DNA of 64,000 nucleotides, from positions 11,361,088 to 11,425,087 of the forward strand of contig NC_087071.1 in assembly GCF_963678635.1 (NCBI RefSeq), in the 5' to 3' direction. The stretch is from Symsagittifera roscoffensis (taxonomy: Eukaryota; Xenacoelomorpha; Acoela; Convolutidae). Positions 1-10,938 of the stretch are shown one piece after another (positions within the stretch are counted from its first letter, which is position 1; every line of letters begins with the position of its first letter). The position numbers were made by a program, and so were the translations under genes. A model generated the notes under the pieces. It ran no database searches. It worked only from the letters and a program-made list of their open reading frames with translations, and was not told the DNA's origin.

Positions 1-560
1 AAAGGAACAATAATTATTTTTTTTTAATTCGATGAAGCCTGTAATTTTTGTAAGAAAAATTAGGTACCAGCCATGTTTTATCTTATCATATTGTCCAACA
101 TTATTCGCTTCTGAACTTTTTGAGACGTAAAAAGAAACCATTTTCGGGTACTAAACTTGGTTGAATGGGATTTCGGCTCGTTAATCGAGAATAACAAGAA
201 GAATGCTGCTCCTGGTTGATTCAAATCGTTTCATTTTTTGGTTTCCTTTTTTCAAATTTGATTGAAAAACTATAAAAAAAAAATTCAGTTGAAAAAATAA
301 ACAGCATCAATGAACAAACAAAGATATAAAAACTATAATTTGAAAAATAAGACACTTTAAATTAGGACATGAAAAATCAAACTGATACAATTTTGATGAA
401 AACAAAAGTTGTTAAGTTTTTGGAAATCCTTAAATTGCAGTTTGCATTTCTTCGGGGCTAGAAAAATCATTATAAGGCGGGATTTTGGGCTCATAACTTA
501 GTTGAACGTGACTTTTGCTCTTAAATCAAAAATTACCAGAAGACTTCTGCTCCTAGTTGA
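1..560. other. AT-rich non-coding stretch
   Basis: No convincing coding frame, RNA gene or repeat was seen on either strand. The sequence is AT-rich with homopolymer A and T runs. Confidence 0.5.
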
Positions 561-572
561 TTGAAATATATT

Positions 573-940
573 CTATTTCTTTGGAGTTTTGGGCGTCTGC
601 TGGCCCTCTTCCTGTTCTGTTATCGTTTCAATGTCCCAGTAGGATGTTCGCTCTGCCAAATCCCCGAAGTGCCCCTCTGGGTTTTCGTAATCGGGATTAT
701 TTTGAAAATCGTGGTCAAACAAAAACTTTCTCGGCGACCGTTCAACTCAAATAGGGCTTGTAATATCAGTCGCTTCGGTTCAGCAAAGCATAGCTTGCTG
801 TCAGACTTCATCTCCCGTAGACCTCTCTCATGTTCCGTATGAGAATGTAGGTTTGATCCTGCAGAAATTGGGTAGCACCGTGGGGGCTTTATAGTGATAC
901 ACGGCGAATTCGCTGCTGCGTCTTGATTCAAGGTCATTCA
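573..940 (-). pseudogene. Decayed coding fragment, family not recognised
   Basis: This segment is more GC-rich than its flanks. One minus-strand frame reads as protein at both ends. The upstream part includes FAVYHYKAPTVLP. The downstream part includes FLFDHDFQNNPDYENPEGHF and ends at a stop near position 573. Four in-frame stops interrupt the middle. The acidic tail is rich in E, T and Q and ends in a lysine-rich stretch. I do not recognise the family. The style (short, GC-richer, broken) fits a fragment of a mobile-element polyprotein, but no catalytic motif supports that. A competing frame gives an uninterrupted 105-residue ORF over 620-937, which I judge to be a shadow because its composition is less protein-like. 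Confidence 0.3.
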
Positions 941-2700
941 CAGAACTGTCTGCTTGTTGACGCATGTTCTATTCCTGCTGCACCTTTACAATGATCCCTC
1001 TGTTGTATGTTTCGTAAATGGAAGCTCTCTCAGAAGAAACAAGTGAAACTATTTGCAGTGGTGTTGCCATTTTTGAAAATCTTTGTTGATTTCTGTTCCG
1101 GGTGACTACTTTTGTTCAGCTCGATCTTGGTAGATTGAAATAAAATTGTGAATGTTCTAGTTTGCGCAATCAGTTTTATCTATCAGTGTTAGTGGTCTAA
1201 GATAGGATCAAATACAATAATTCTTCTTGAAAAAAAATTTGATATGTTTTAGGTCTTATGCAACTTCAGTAGAACAGTAATGGGTTTGAAGATCAATAGT
1301 TAAAAGATACCATATGGCATCTTTTCATGATATCCTGAGGTCAAAGTGACGTGAAAGTATACACTTCAAAAAGAAAACATGAATACTGCCAGGCTTTTTT
1401 TAGTTAAGGTTTATGACCTAATAGGATCTAGCAAGCAGTAATGATTGGTTAACCTGACACTCATAAAAACTAATTACAAAACTAGTTAAATTGTCTTCAC
1501 TGAAGCTCAAGGCATACCATAATATAAAGTCAGCCTGCTTTAGATATCCGCATTCTTAAGTTCTCTCTTTCCTAAAACTGTTTGATAAAATCTGTCGTAG
1601 CCAATTATGTTCGCGCTTGAAAGTGATACGGACTTTTATGACGACTTTCGTTATTTTTCTTTAGCAAGAAAACGTTTAGTCAGAGCCGGAACTGAAATAT
1701 TTGAGAGAACAGATTCGTATGTTACAATGAAATTGTAAAAGAAGAATGATGATGGGGTGTGAAAAAAGTGTTACTAACTTTGTATTTGCAGTCAATTACA
1801 TTCATAACAAACTTTGTTCTCAATTTCTTGACAAGGGACAACCATATTTTCTAGTTTTCATCGAAGTTATAAAAGACTACATTGAAGCGGTTATCGAATT
1901 GATCTCAAAAATGTTTATTGGACCTTGAAATCTGTCTTGATTTAAATATCCTATAATGAGGTGCAGCAAATATCATCTAACAGAACTACTGATAGAAAAA
2001 ATGAAAGTAGCATTTAACTACAAATCGTCTAAAAAACTTGCCCTTGGCGGAGCTCCTGGGGAAATAAGATTGCCGTAAATTTGCTTTGCTTCACAGGCTT
2101 GACACACTCAAACTCAAACTGACCTATTTTCTATTGAAACCCTTGAAGATTTTATTCTAATATCGAATAGTGATAAGGCTGCTGAAATTCCAAAAAAAGC
2201 ATTTATTTATTTTGAGAGGGTCTGACCGTTTAGATATTGACGTCTAGATATAGAGCAACATAAAAAAAACTAAAAGACCGTACAAGGAAGAGTTGACTGA
2301 TTGGATTGGCTTTTTCATCAGTACTTAGTTTCTTTCATGAATTGATTATCTCATTTTTTTGTAAGCAAAAGGATAGTTGTGTAGTCCTTGTCCAAAAAGG
2401 TCTGGCAAAATGTTGACAGCCAGCTTGAGTGAATAGTAACCAGTGAGTTAGATAGTTCACTGTCCTGAAAGTATTGTTGCGTTTCAATCGATTTTTCAGT
2501 TTCTTGCATCGGTAAGTAAGAACAAATATCTGCAGATTATCCCTTTTTTCGATTCAATTGATGAGAGTGTTTTCAGCTAATCTAACATTGGAACGCATAT
2601 TAATTTTTGATGCACGCTATCTCATGACAAAATACCGCCAGCGATGTTTCAAGCTCCGTATCAAACTACTGAGATGATATCATTGATCAATTCAGGATTA
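941..2700. other. Stretch without recognisable genes
   Basis: AT-rich sequence with only short ORFs and no motif I can support. It lies beyond the distal end of the capsid-like remnant, so undetected pieces of the Maverick-like element may extend into it. Confidence 0.4.
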
Positions 2701-2719
2701 ATGAAGTCATTTGAAGCCT

Positions 2720-3816
2720 CCTGAGTAGATTTGAGATAAATTGTAAAATAATGATTGTGATAACTAGCTAAATTGACTCGATGACAACTGTTAAGAACAA
2801 GATCTAAAGCCTCCAATATGCTATAAATTTTTTTTTGTTATCAGTCGTTGATACATGATTACTTGCAATGGATAGGCCGCTTCGGTTATCAATGATTTCC
2901 TTCAGTCGAAACTTTCGACAATGAAACGGGTTTGTTTTATTTGTATCCAAGTATGCTGCTTTCGTGCTCATTGCCAAAATCATTCAACGACTTGGCTCTT
3001 TGGCAAAAATATTTTCTTGTCGCCAGCTTTGCACACCAAAAACGTCCAAAAAAGTCCTCGGTAAAACTTACTTATAATTGTAGATTGGTGGTGTTTTCAA
3101 CAGCGTTTGTTTGTCCATGATAGTACAATGGCTGCTACTGCCATTTTGCGATGTTATAGGTCAAACCCGCTGGTTTGAATTTGGTAATGCTTATCTCGAT
3201 GATGTGACACAAAATCAAAGTCATAGAAAGATCGTCTCTCAAGAAAGTCCAACTTTACCACCATTAATTAGATGCTTTTTTACCAAATAAACGGACTCCG
3301 CTAGATGCGACGTTTTCAGCGACATCGTCAGCCCGCCCAGTAGCATCATCAGTCTTGACAAAAACTCATTCATATAAATTCCTTGTCAAGCAAACCGTGT
3401 TTGTTTTGCATCATTAACGTAAAATTCGGTCTCAATCAATTTTTGTTTGCAAAATTGGCATTAGTTATTGAAATTTTTTCTTCCTTCAAAGACGTTTGGC
3501 ATTTGGAAGATAAATACAAACTGTTTACATTGACCAAAAATTTAGTGTCCTGTTGTGCCCTCTTTGTAACATCAACTTGCAGATTATAACCTTTATTTTG
3601 AATAATGAGTGCTAGAATCTTCAAGCCAGTTTTTCGAAGATTGATAAAATTGTTTCTTTCCACTTAACGTTCAAACTCGAGCATGAGACTATCCGTTGAA
3701 TAAGATGGACCAAAATTTTAAGTTTATGCGTTTTCAAATAAAAGCAGTGAAGGAGCTTTTTCAAACAAATCTATTGAGCTGTGAGTTGCTTTAGTTACTA
3801 TTAAGTTAGAAGTCAT
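2720..3816 (-). pseudogene. Capsid-like protein remnant of Maverick-like element
   Basis: A start at 3816 opens a short frame containing SSIDLFEKAPS. This resembles the N-terminus of the F54H12.2-like protein family, which I take to be the Maverick major capsid protein. The first frame stops near 3724. Further protein-like pieces follow downstream in shifted frames: a stretch at about 3436-3663; one with TDDATGRADDVAEN at about 3300-3345; one with AKSLNDFGNEHESS at about 2960-3020; and one with FTIYLKSTQEASNDF at about 2710-2770. Each is separated by stops or frame changes, so the gene is broken many times. The N-terminal match is the strongest part. The downstream assignments rest on position and weak resemblance. 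The upstream neighbour is the basic segment, as expected for this element type. Confidence 0.4.
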
Positions 3817-3819
3817 TTC

Positions 3820-4140
3820 GCATTTTGATGAAAAAAATTTGAGCGACTTCTCAGTGAAGTTCGTTTCTTTGGAATGAGAACTTTTTGTTTTTCTTTTTTG
3901 TTTTCTCAGCCGTCCTCTTCTTCCGAACAAACGAGGTTTGTTGTGACTAGCTCCCCAACTTGGTGCTTGATCATCATATTTATTGTGTTTTTCTTACACG
4001 GCTTGTTTCGTTGTTTTTTTTTCCTATTGCAATATCAAATATTTCGATTGATGCTTGAACAATTTCTTTTTCCAATGTGTTTTGCTGCTGCTACTATATG
4101 AAATTCCGGGCCAATGGATGATTCAGTTATTTTGCGATGA
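3820..4140 (-). pseudogene. Basic small protein remnant between structural genes
   Basis: The minus strand just upstream of the capsid-like start contains a strongly basic run (FGRRGRLRKQKRKTKSSHSK). It is preceded by a short alanine/glycine stretch around 4080-4110 in another frame. In Maverick-like elements a small protein with a glycine-rich start and basic C-terminus can precede the capsid gene, sometimes with overlapping ends. Here the reading frame of the basic run continues across the start codon at 3816 of the next gene. Function is inferred only from position and composition. Stops and frame changes show it is not intact. Confidence 0.3.
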
Positions 4141-4299
4141 TTTAGTTAAGCGCTTCAAGCGTAACGTTTTTCTTTCTTCGATTAGTATCAATGAGTATTA
4201 AAAACGGTGTTTTTTGTCACCCGAATCTGGTTATAATCATTGCCCATGCAGACAAACGTAGACAGACAGGGTAGTCAGAGATGAAATTTCGTGATGTGA

Positions 4300-4813
4300 G
4301 AGTTTCATGGATTTGACTGGAATTCTTATAAACAATATGATAGCCGTTGCATCTCGTATACCTTTAAAACCAAAAATACGGGAATCTGTGGACTCTCAAG
4401 TACACTCTCTTCCCGATAATGCTTCTGTATTGTGGTGATACTAAAACTGAAATTAACAAGATTAACATTGCCATTGATTTTGTTGGATAATGTCTCGGTT
4501 TCATCTTATTCACTCTTTGTCATTTCACATGTCTCTCCATCAAATGATCTGGTTATTTTATCTACTGTCGTTTTAAGCATTGCTTTGTTTTTGTTTTTTG
4601 TGGTGAATTAATTTGGTAAAACTTCACATTGTTGAAATGAGTTGGAAACGTTATTTCAGTCAGTGCAACTCTCCAATAAAATTGTAGACCAATATCTCTG
4701 CCTAAAAGACTTTTAAAGCTTGCTAGAGAGATGTCAATGAAAACTTTCATTGAGGCTGATGACACCAGTGTAAGGGTAAAGGAAACTTTTTCGCTCCTTA
4801 AGTTGTGAGACAT
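4300..4813 (-). pseudogene. Maverick-associated structural-type protein, N-terminal fragment
   Basis: An ORF from an ATG at 4813 runs 83 codons to 4562. It contains SFTLTLVSSASMKVF, a short spacer, and then WRVALTEITFPTHFNN. This is the layout of an uncharacterised protein family often encoded next to the F54H12.2-like protein in Maverick-type elements: a beta-rich N-terminus, a conserved tryptophan-containing segment, and a following FP or YP motif. After the stop, a different frame (about 4480 down to 4310) still reads as protein, including NKINGNVNLVNFSFS, so at least one frameshift has occurred. It begins about 50 bases after the integrase tail, on the same strand. The molecular role is unknown; a minor structural role is an inference from context. 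Confidence 0.5.
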
Positions 4814-4859
4814 TGTTTAGTTTATTCCTTCCTTTTACAGAACCCTGAAAAATTAGAAG

Positions 4860-5530
4860 TCATTCAATTTACCCTCTACTGGTTCCCGATCGGCATCGAT
4901 GAGACACGGAACCGGGTTCATCGTTGGCATGTCAAATTGTTTCCAAACTTCATCTGTGAATGATAATATATATAGTTTCGGAAAAGAACTATTCTAACAA
5001 AATCACCAACATAATGCTTTGGTCGGCAAATTGGATTCAGCAATTTTTCCGCTTTTAATGAAATTAAGAGTGGAACGTCTTCTATAGTCAATTCAATCGG
5101 GGCTAACTTGGTAACGCGATTTCTTCTCCAGTTTAATGTGCCGACAAGTATTGAAGCTTATCGATGTGACAGCAACTGCGATTCTCCTCCATTTATTTAT
5201 ATTTCAACCTTTCAGTTATCTTATAATCCTCTCAGCGGCAGCGGAACTTATTTCAGATTCTGTTGTGTAAGTTCCAAAGCTCTTTTTCTCATGTGAAGTT
5301 TTGAGGGACCCCTTGAATTCAGTGCCATCATCTACCCAGACTTTCTTGGTTGTTCTATTCTCATCATTTGTTTGAATGCTTCTGCAGTTAAGTTGGCATA
5401 CTTTGATTTCAAGGGCTATACAGGAAGGAAGTGGGACAAGCAATCCACTGCAACGAGAGGATTTAGTTTTTGTTTTAGCCTGAAAGTTTATCAATATACA
5501 ACATGTCAATTGGCCAAAATTTGTTCTTGC
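4860..5530 (-). pseudogene. Maverick/Polinton-type integrase, frameshifted
   Basis: This is a retroviral-like DDE integrase, which joins element DNA ends to the host chromosome. The N-terminal part of the core (IDMLYIDKLS) lies near 5480-5520 and carries the first catalytic aspartate. After a frame change the core continues with AVDCLSHFLPV, then KVWVDDGTEFKG (second aspartate codon at 5330-5332), and AERIIR (catalytic glutamate codon at 5231-5233). The spacing is 32 residues between D and E. The frame stops right after AERIIR. A C-terminal domain follows in other frames: GDFVRI near 4985-5005 and NPVPCLIDADREPVEG near 4870-4920. Catalytic residues are visible, but stops and at least three frame changes make it a pseudogene. 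The zinc-binding N-terminal domain is not visible. Confidence 0.65.
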
Positions 5531-6186
5531 TATAAATAATCAATTTCAGATGCGGTGTTTTGCGACACAATTCTCGATATTTTGTTATTGCAGGTTCTTT
5601 ATTTTAAAATCGCTTCATTTTTTTCGTGAGGTTTCTTATGTTTCTTATAAGTTCTCTGCTATAGTTACAACCTAAATGAAAGATGCCCGAATTAAAGAGA
5701 GCCCGGTCTTTCACCCGAAACCATCTTCAACTATTTTCTAACCGTTGAAGAGAATGTTTTTGCTCTTTCTGTTTGTGGCTCTTTTCCAGTTTCCCACCCC
5801 GTCGCGAAACTCCAAAAAAACATCTTCTAACTTTGTTCTCATGGCGTTTTGCAGGCAAGAAATGTTATGAAAACTTGTTCACATGTTCACGCTGAAACGT
5901 TTTAATGCTTTTTATAACATGAAAAGTAGTTTTAATAAAATTTCAAGTGTCGAATTTCCAAAAAAAAATCAAAATGGGAACTGGAGAAGATTCCTGTTCT
6001 TTTCTGGCTAATTTAATTATAATAATCAGGCGTCTTTCAAAGAAAAAGACCTGAAAATTGTGAAAAAAGCGCGAAACTATGCAACTTGTTTGTTTTTTTA
6101 TTCATTCATGAGTTCTGATACTTCATCTTTCATTCATGCCTGCATGGAAGAGCAAAAACAAACTCATCACATTGCGTGACTTTTAC

Positions 6187-6290
6187 CTGTAAATTTAGTT
6201 TGCAGTAGTTTTTCTTCGGCTGCTGCAAACTTGACTTTTTTCTTTTTCGTCTTCTCTGTAGTTGCGGAATCTAAATCGTTATCGAGCGTT
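6187..6290 (-). CDS. Possible isolated exon with lysine-rich segment
   Basis: On the minus strand a frame reads SATTEKTKKKKVKFAAAEEK and ends at a good splice donor (ACAG followed by GTAAAAG, exon end at 6187). The frame closes upstream at a TAG near 6295. It is GC-richer than its flanks and has an alternating lysine/glutamate composition typical of a disordered nuclear or nucleolar protein. No partner exon was found, and the acceptor side is not clear. It could belong to a host gene or be chance. Confidence 0.25.
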
Positions 6291-6979
6291 CCCTACGCTT
6301 CAGAGTCTTCTTCTTCTCCTCCTCATTCTTCTCGTTTTGCGTTGCCTTTCCCTTTCATTATCTGCAATAGTGCTTCTGATTTTTTGTCTTTAAATACTTT
6401 TTAAGCCAAAAATTGTCGACAATTTTTGGGAGATAGGGTTGTTGTAGATAATAAATGGGAATTTGTGGAACATCTGCTTTTTTGCTTCTGTTGATTTTGT
6501 TTCGCAGTCATTCCATTTACTTGTTCATAATCAAAAGTTCGTCAATTTTGAGTTACCTCAAAAGCAGTATGAAGGCAGTGTTGTACAATTATTTAGTCTT
6601 GCCGTTGTATGTCATTAAAAATAACGGATGCTTTAAGACCGGTTGGAAATTTATCAACTTAATTTATGTTTCGATCTCTTGAATTTGTTTTTGTCCACCA
6701 ATTATAATTGTACCATAATAATAGCTCTGCAAATGTTTCCAAATCATTTCCTTCTTTTTCAAGGAGAAGGAGAACTTGTTTTGGTGGGTTGATTTCTGCT
6801 TTGACAGTGATAAGTATTTCAGAGTTGCAATAACTGGAGCATCATTTGCTATTGTTGTCGTTATACTTAGGTGCCTTTATCGGCTTAAACATGATGGCAG
6901 CCAATTTTTATTCTTGATAGCTCTCTGTTGTACATGTGCTTTGAAAGTTCTTAGAGAGAGATTGGAAATTGATATCAAC

Positions 6980-7335
6980 TTTTAGCTTCCTAGTATGTCC
7001 TGATATGACCAAAATTATTTTTTAAGAATATGAGAAGCTAGGAGTTGAGGAAAAGTGTTGATCCATCTTCGATGGATGAGAAGTTTTTTATCTTTTGAGC
7101 AAAATCAATAGTAAAACGATAATAAGTAGTAAACCTGTTTTCAGGAGTGACCTCGTGGTCTGATGATACCGAGACCTCGCCATGAGCTCATTATTTTTGC
7201 ATAATTAGTAATGATTTTGTGGACCCGATGTTAATGGACCACACATTAAACTGGCTTTGGTTGAAAACATGTGAAGCTGTGTTTAGACACTAGCCAGTCG
7301 TTTTAGAACCTAGCTTTAATTTTGTCGGTATGGAA
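6980..7335 (+). repeat. Dispersed repeat, copy 1 (possibly tRNA-derived SINE)
   Basis: About 350 bases match a second copy at 36,005-36,330 in the same orientation. Shared blocks include gagtgacctcgtggtctg, an AAATGGACCA-like block, and a CAGTCGTTTTAGAA block before a GTCGGTAT motif. The block cctcgtggtctggtgatac resembles the D-arm/box A part of a tRNA, so a tRNA-derived SINE is possible. No clear box B or poly(A) tail was identified. Divergence between copies is substantial, with several indels. Confidence 0.6.
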
Positions 7336-7339
7336 TTGC

Positions 7340-8350
7340 GGCGAATGCTGCTTATGCGCATGTCTTTATGCTTGCGAAATTAAGTAGGCTTACACGTTAA
7401 TAAAACTTTTTTAGAAGAAATTGAATATAGAAAAAATTTAAAATTGTTTCTAGCAAAACAATGTGTTTGTAAATCGTTGTTTTTGCAAAACCCTTCTAAC
7501 CATACCAAACGATAACAACTTTTGAATTAAGCACTTTTAAATTGCTCTCAACAAGAATGAAGGGCTAGGGAACCTTGATAACGACGATCATTTTGGCCAC
7601 AGTTTTGCTTAAAGACCCCTCACAGATAAGGAAAATTGTTAAATAAGCAGCTTAGCTCAATCCGGAGGGATATGAAGCTTAAGCGAACCCTTCATAGTTA
7701 GTTAATTTTGCATAACCGGCTCAAAAACCTAATTCCGAAGGGTCTTGGTTTGCATTTTGGGGCGATTCGGAGGGGTTATGTTCTTTGCCAATCCGAAGGG
7801 TAATATTCTTTGCCAACCCGGAAGGGAAACGGAAACAAGACAATTAGTGAATAGTCTTAGGATATTAGGAAAATAGGCAGACCAAGAAAGACAAGAAGCC
7901 AGTGACTGCACAGGTAACTTGTCTTTACCCGAAATCTGAAAAAAACATAGTAAAACAATAACCGGTCTAAACCTTAAATTCGCGACTCCAAAAAAATTAA
8001 CACTGATCTTTATGACAGGAAAACAATGATTTTTGGAAGAGTGGTTGCCTTGAGAGTTTTAGTAGGTCTAGCTCGGAAAACTCGAAGGCAGATAAGTAAC
8101 ACAGAGCTAGATGGGTGCAATACACGCCCACTGGAGAAAAATACTGCCTTCAAGTTTTGTCGACAGCGCTGGAAAGTTTATTTCGAAGGAACAAAGAAAA
8201 CCATTGTAGGATCCTTTTGATGAAAGAACCGAAAAGACTCGGAACGGGAGAGAGAACAAAGTTTGAAACAAGAATGTCAAAAACACTCGAAGACGAAAGG
8301 GCAACGTTGGATTAGATTCGGGTGGGACATGGAACGGAAGGCTTGAGAAC
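7340..8350. other. Non-coding flank of the plus-strand gypsy-like element
   Basis: No gene was recognised. Between 7740 and 7830 there are short imperfect repeats of an 'ATCCGAAGGG'-like motif (7734-7743, 7790-7801, 7816-7829). If a 5' LTR existed it would be expected here, but I could not match it to any sequence near 14.8 kb. Confidence 0.35.
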
Positions 8351-8508
8351 TAGAAGGTATACGATTGATTATACTCCGGTAAAACAAGGCAACGATTTCG
8401 CCACTTCTAGCGGGACTCCTGATCGACGTTTCTGTCTGACGTTTCGAAAGTAAATCCAGCAGTAACAGGCTCTTCTACTGACAATAGCATGATGCATAGG
8501 ATAACAAA

Positions 8509-9340
8509 GTGGCAATATCCTGCTCCTTTTCGGAACGAGTCGAGAACACTTTAGGAAGTTTCTTTCCGTTTATCACGGGAACGGGAACAGGTGATGAAGT
8601 AGACACCCAAGAAGAAGAGGCAGACAATGGCGAAATTGAAGACTTTAAGTCTCAAGTGAACCTGAACAGTTCGACTCATCAAAACGAGGCATCTACAAAC
8701 AAATAGAATGTCGATTCGTATCGGTTTGGTGCAGTCAGAATCATAAACCAGAATGTTGATGGAGTACAACAGTTAGGAGAGTTCAAGACAATGACCAACT
8801 CGGACGTGCAATCAGAAGCGACTAGGGTCAACGGGCCAGGGACCACACCAATGAAACTAGATGCGAATTATGAAAAGACATCGAAACAGAGGGGTATAAC
8901 ACGAAATCCGACCAGCACTAAACTGCCTGGAACGAACAAGGTAATGCCATCATTAGTGACTCTATTGGTGGACAACGGGGCATCAATTGTAGAGGCCTTG
9001 ACCAGGAGTGTGGAGCAGAGTTAACAGATGTCAATAGTACGAGTGAACAAGAACTAGCAGGCAGTTCATGTTGAGAGAGAAAACCAGCGGGAGGAAACAA
9101 ACAGCAATAAACTGAAGTTAGTAGAAGCCAAAAAAAAGCTGGATGTAAAGGACGGTTGAGTACTTGGCCAGGAATATGTCGCGAACGACAAGGTAGGCTG
9201 AGGAACGTGAGAAACGTTTTAGAAGCGATCTGGAGCAATTTCGAAGTCAATGAGAGCAGAAACTTGGGTTCCTGGGGCGAACTCTAGGTTCCTGGGGCGA
9301 ACTCAAGCTATCATGGACAGAATGGACGGTCTCCTAGGAA
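8509..9340 (+). pseudogene. Gag N-terminal region, decayed (family 1)
   Basis: The frame opening at 8509 is acidic (DEVDTQEEEADNGEIED) and stops at 8706. Reading continues in the frame of 8791-9024 and then, with stops, to about 9340. The part around 8950-9130 is rich in charged and leucine/valine residues. It corresponds in position to the coiled-coil region of the minus-strand gag copies (25.8-29.0 kb). A 20-base unit (ggttcctggggcgaactcta) is tandemly duplicated at 9267-9305. It would have supplied the N-terminal part of the particle-forming Gag. No intact frame remains. Confidence 0.5.
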
Positions 9341-9559
9341 ACCATCGTGAAACTAAAAACAGATGAGTACACTCGAGTGATGCTAGCAGTGAACAGAGCG
9401 TAAACTTCAACGAGCATCCAAGCAGATGAATCCGACGGCTGTATAGATACCTGCTAAAGATCAATAAACTGCACTTTTACGAAAACTTGACAGAAAAGAC
9501 TTGACAGAAAGACAAGAAAGCAGTGCGCTCACCAGCAAAATGGAAGGGACAGCCCCGAA

Positions 9560-9895
9560 TTGATTGATGGCCAAAAAGCGATACGTCAGGGTAACAACCG
9601 GTACAAACCCAGGGATGACATGGACAAGAGACGCTCTTGTGCAATCTGCAGTGCCACAGACTATCATGAGCCGTTATGCACAACTTACAAACAGGGAATG
9701 AAAGCGATCGGTTTTAGCCTCGAAATTGAAGATGCGTCGGAAAACGATCATGAGGAGTAATTGCAAAATTTGATCCCAGGTGTTTCTTTTGCAACATGGA
9801 GGGTCATTTTAAGTCAGATTTTCCACAATTTTGGGATGCTTTAATGCGTTTAAAACTCACTTTGGAGCAGCGGCAGGGTATGCCCTGAATAGAGT
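9560..9895 (+). pseudogene. Gag nucleocapsid part with two zinc knuckles, broken
   Basis: The first knuckle reads CAICSATDYHEPLC (C-x2-C-x5-H-x3-C). It is followed by a conserved spacer beginning TYKQGMKAIG. The spacer frame ends at a TAA near 9758. The second knuckle, CFFCNMEGHFKSDF (9781-9822), lies in a shifted frame and has phenylalanine where the last zinc cysteine should be. Directly after it comes PQFWDAL, also found in the minus-strand copies. Two knuckles separated by about 40 residues is characteristic of this family in all copies seen here. In a working element the domain would bind RNA and package the genome. Confidence 0.7.
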
Positions 9896-10329
9896 TTAGG
9901 GAACTGCAACAAGAGAGACTGCAATAGAGTTTAGCAGGAACTGCAACAACAAATGTCAAGATCGAACGAAATCGAGAGAACTCAAGACCAGCTCAACGCC
10001 TTCGGAGCATCTGATGTAGAACAAACGAAGGCGCGAAGCAGTTTGTGCACGAAGCTGCACATGATCTCCGGACAGACATGCGGGATCATGCCAAAAGGAA
10101 AAAGAGATAGTCAATACAGTCAAAAACTTGAGTGAGCCTTCGGAGTTTACCAGGATGCATATGGATACTTATGCGGTTTATCTGAGACAAGCATAGCCAT
10201 GCACTGAATCGAAGGTTGTGCGAGCCTTGTTAACAACGGGTGACACACGAACAACGAAACTTCACGGGCGTTGCATGGAAGTCTTCGGAACATATCAACT
10301 GATGTTAAATGTGGATGGGATTGAAATTT

Positions 10330-10890
10330 TTTAAGTTTTACGTAACGACAGACAACGATCAAATAGGACAGATATACTTGAGTCGGGAAGATCTGAAGGT
10401 CCACAGAACTGCTCATGAAGCCATGCTGGAACAAATGCGGTATACATTGGATTTGAAGCGGATAAGACTGCACATCTGCTAGACGGAGATGGAAAAAAGA
10501 TCGGAGTAACAGGACATCTTGACACAGGAGCAGTAGTCAGTGTAATGCCAATTAATACATGGGAAAGGATGGGTTTTACCAGGAGCTTCTGATACCGACG
10601 AACCTATGATTGGCAGCCGTCAGCCGCGGAGCCATCTATGTGACCGCAAGAACTGCAATATAAAATCCTCCACATTGGAGGACGGGACCTTTGGACAAAT
10701 TTCCCAAAGTATCCAGAGAATCTGGACAACTCAGACCAATTCATCTATGGCCGCGACTTTGTCAGGAGTTTCGAAGTGATGATCGACTTAATAAAGGACT
10801 GATAAGGATAAGGAAACCAGGCTTTAACTATGTTAAACGACCAGTAAAACGGACAATAACTGATGAGAATAAGATACCAAATTTTTAGAC
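10330..10890 (+). pseudogene. Retropepsin-type protease, broken
   Basis: The active site reads HLDTGAVVSVMP, with the D-T-G triad at 10,521-10,529 intact. The downstream retropepsin signature, FIYGRDFVRSFEV, lies near 10,740-10,775 with a further frame change between them. The region just upstream (IYLSREDLKV, 10,370-10,400) matches the end of the gag-side frame in the minus copies. The aspartic protease would cleave the Gag-Pol polyprotein. Unlike this copy, two minus-strand copies have a changed triad (DTV). Stops and frameshifts make this copy non-functional. Confidence 0.7.
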
Positions 10891-10938
10891 AGAAAATAAA
10901 ATTTACAGCCCAGGCAGAAAACACTAGCGATCTTTAGG

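Larger units (their letters stand above)
2700..5560 (-). mobile_element. Decayed Maverick/Polinton-like DNA element (partial)
   Basis: Reading the minus strand from 5.56 kb downward gives four pieces in order: an integrase of the Maverick type, a protein with a conserved WRVALTEI core, a lysine/arginine-rich segment, and a protein with a capsid-like N-terminus (SSIDLFE). Integrase followed by structural genes on one strand is known from Maverick/Polinton elements and related adintoviruses. All pieces carry frameshifts or stops. I found no DNA polymerase B, packaging ATPase or protease, nor terminal inverted repeats. The element is therefore partial, or its remaining genes have decayed beyond recognition. 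This is an old virus-like copy and is not functional as read. Confidence 0.55.

Noticed and set aside
3874-4101. Phenylalanine-rich plus-strand ORF suggesting a membrane protein
   Set aside because: Antisense to the basic segment of the Maverick-like element; T-rich sequence gives false hydrophobic frames.
6455-6985. Two hydrophobic plus-strand ORFs (75 and 69 codons)
   Set aside because: T-rich composition explains the hydrophobicity; no conserved motif or splice context.
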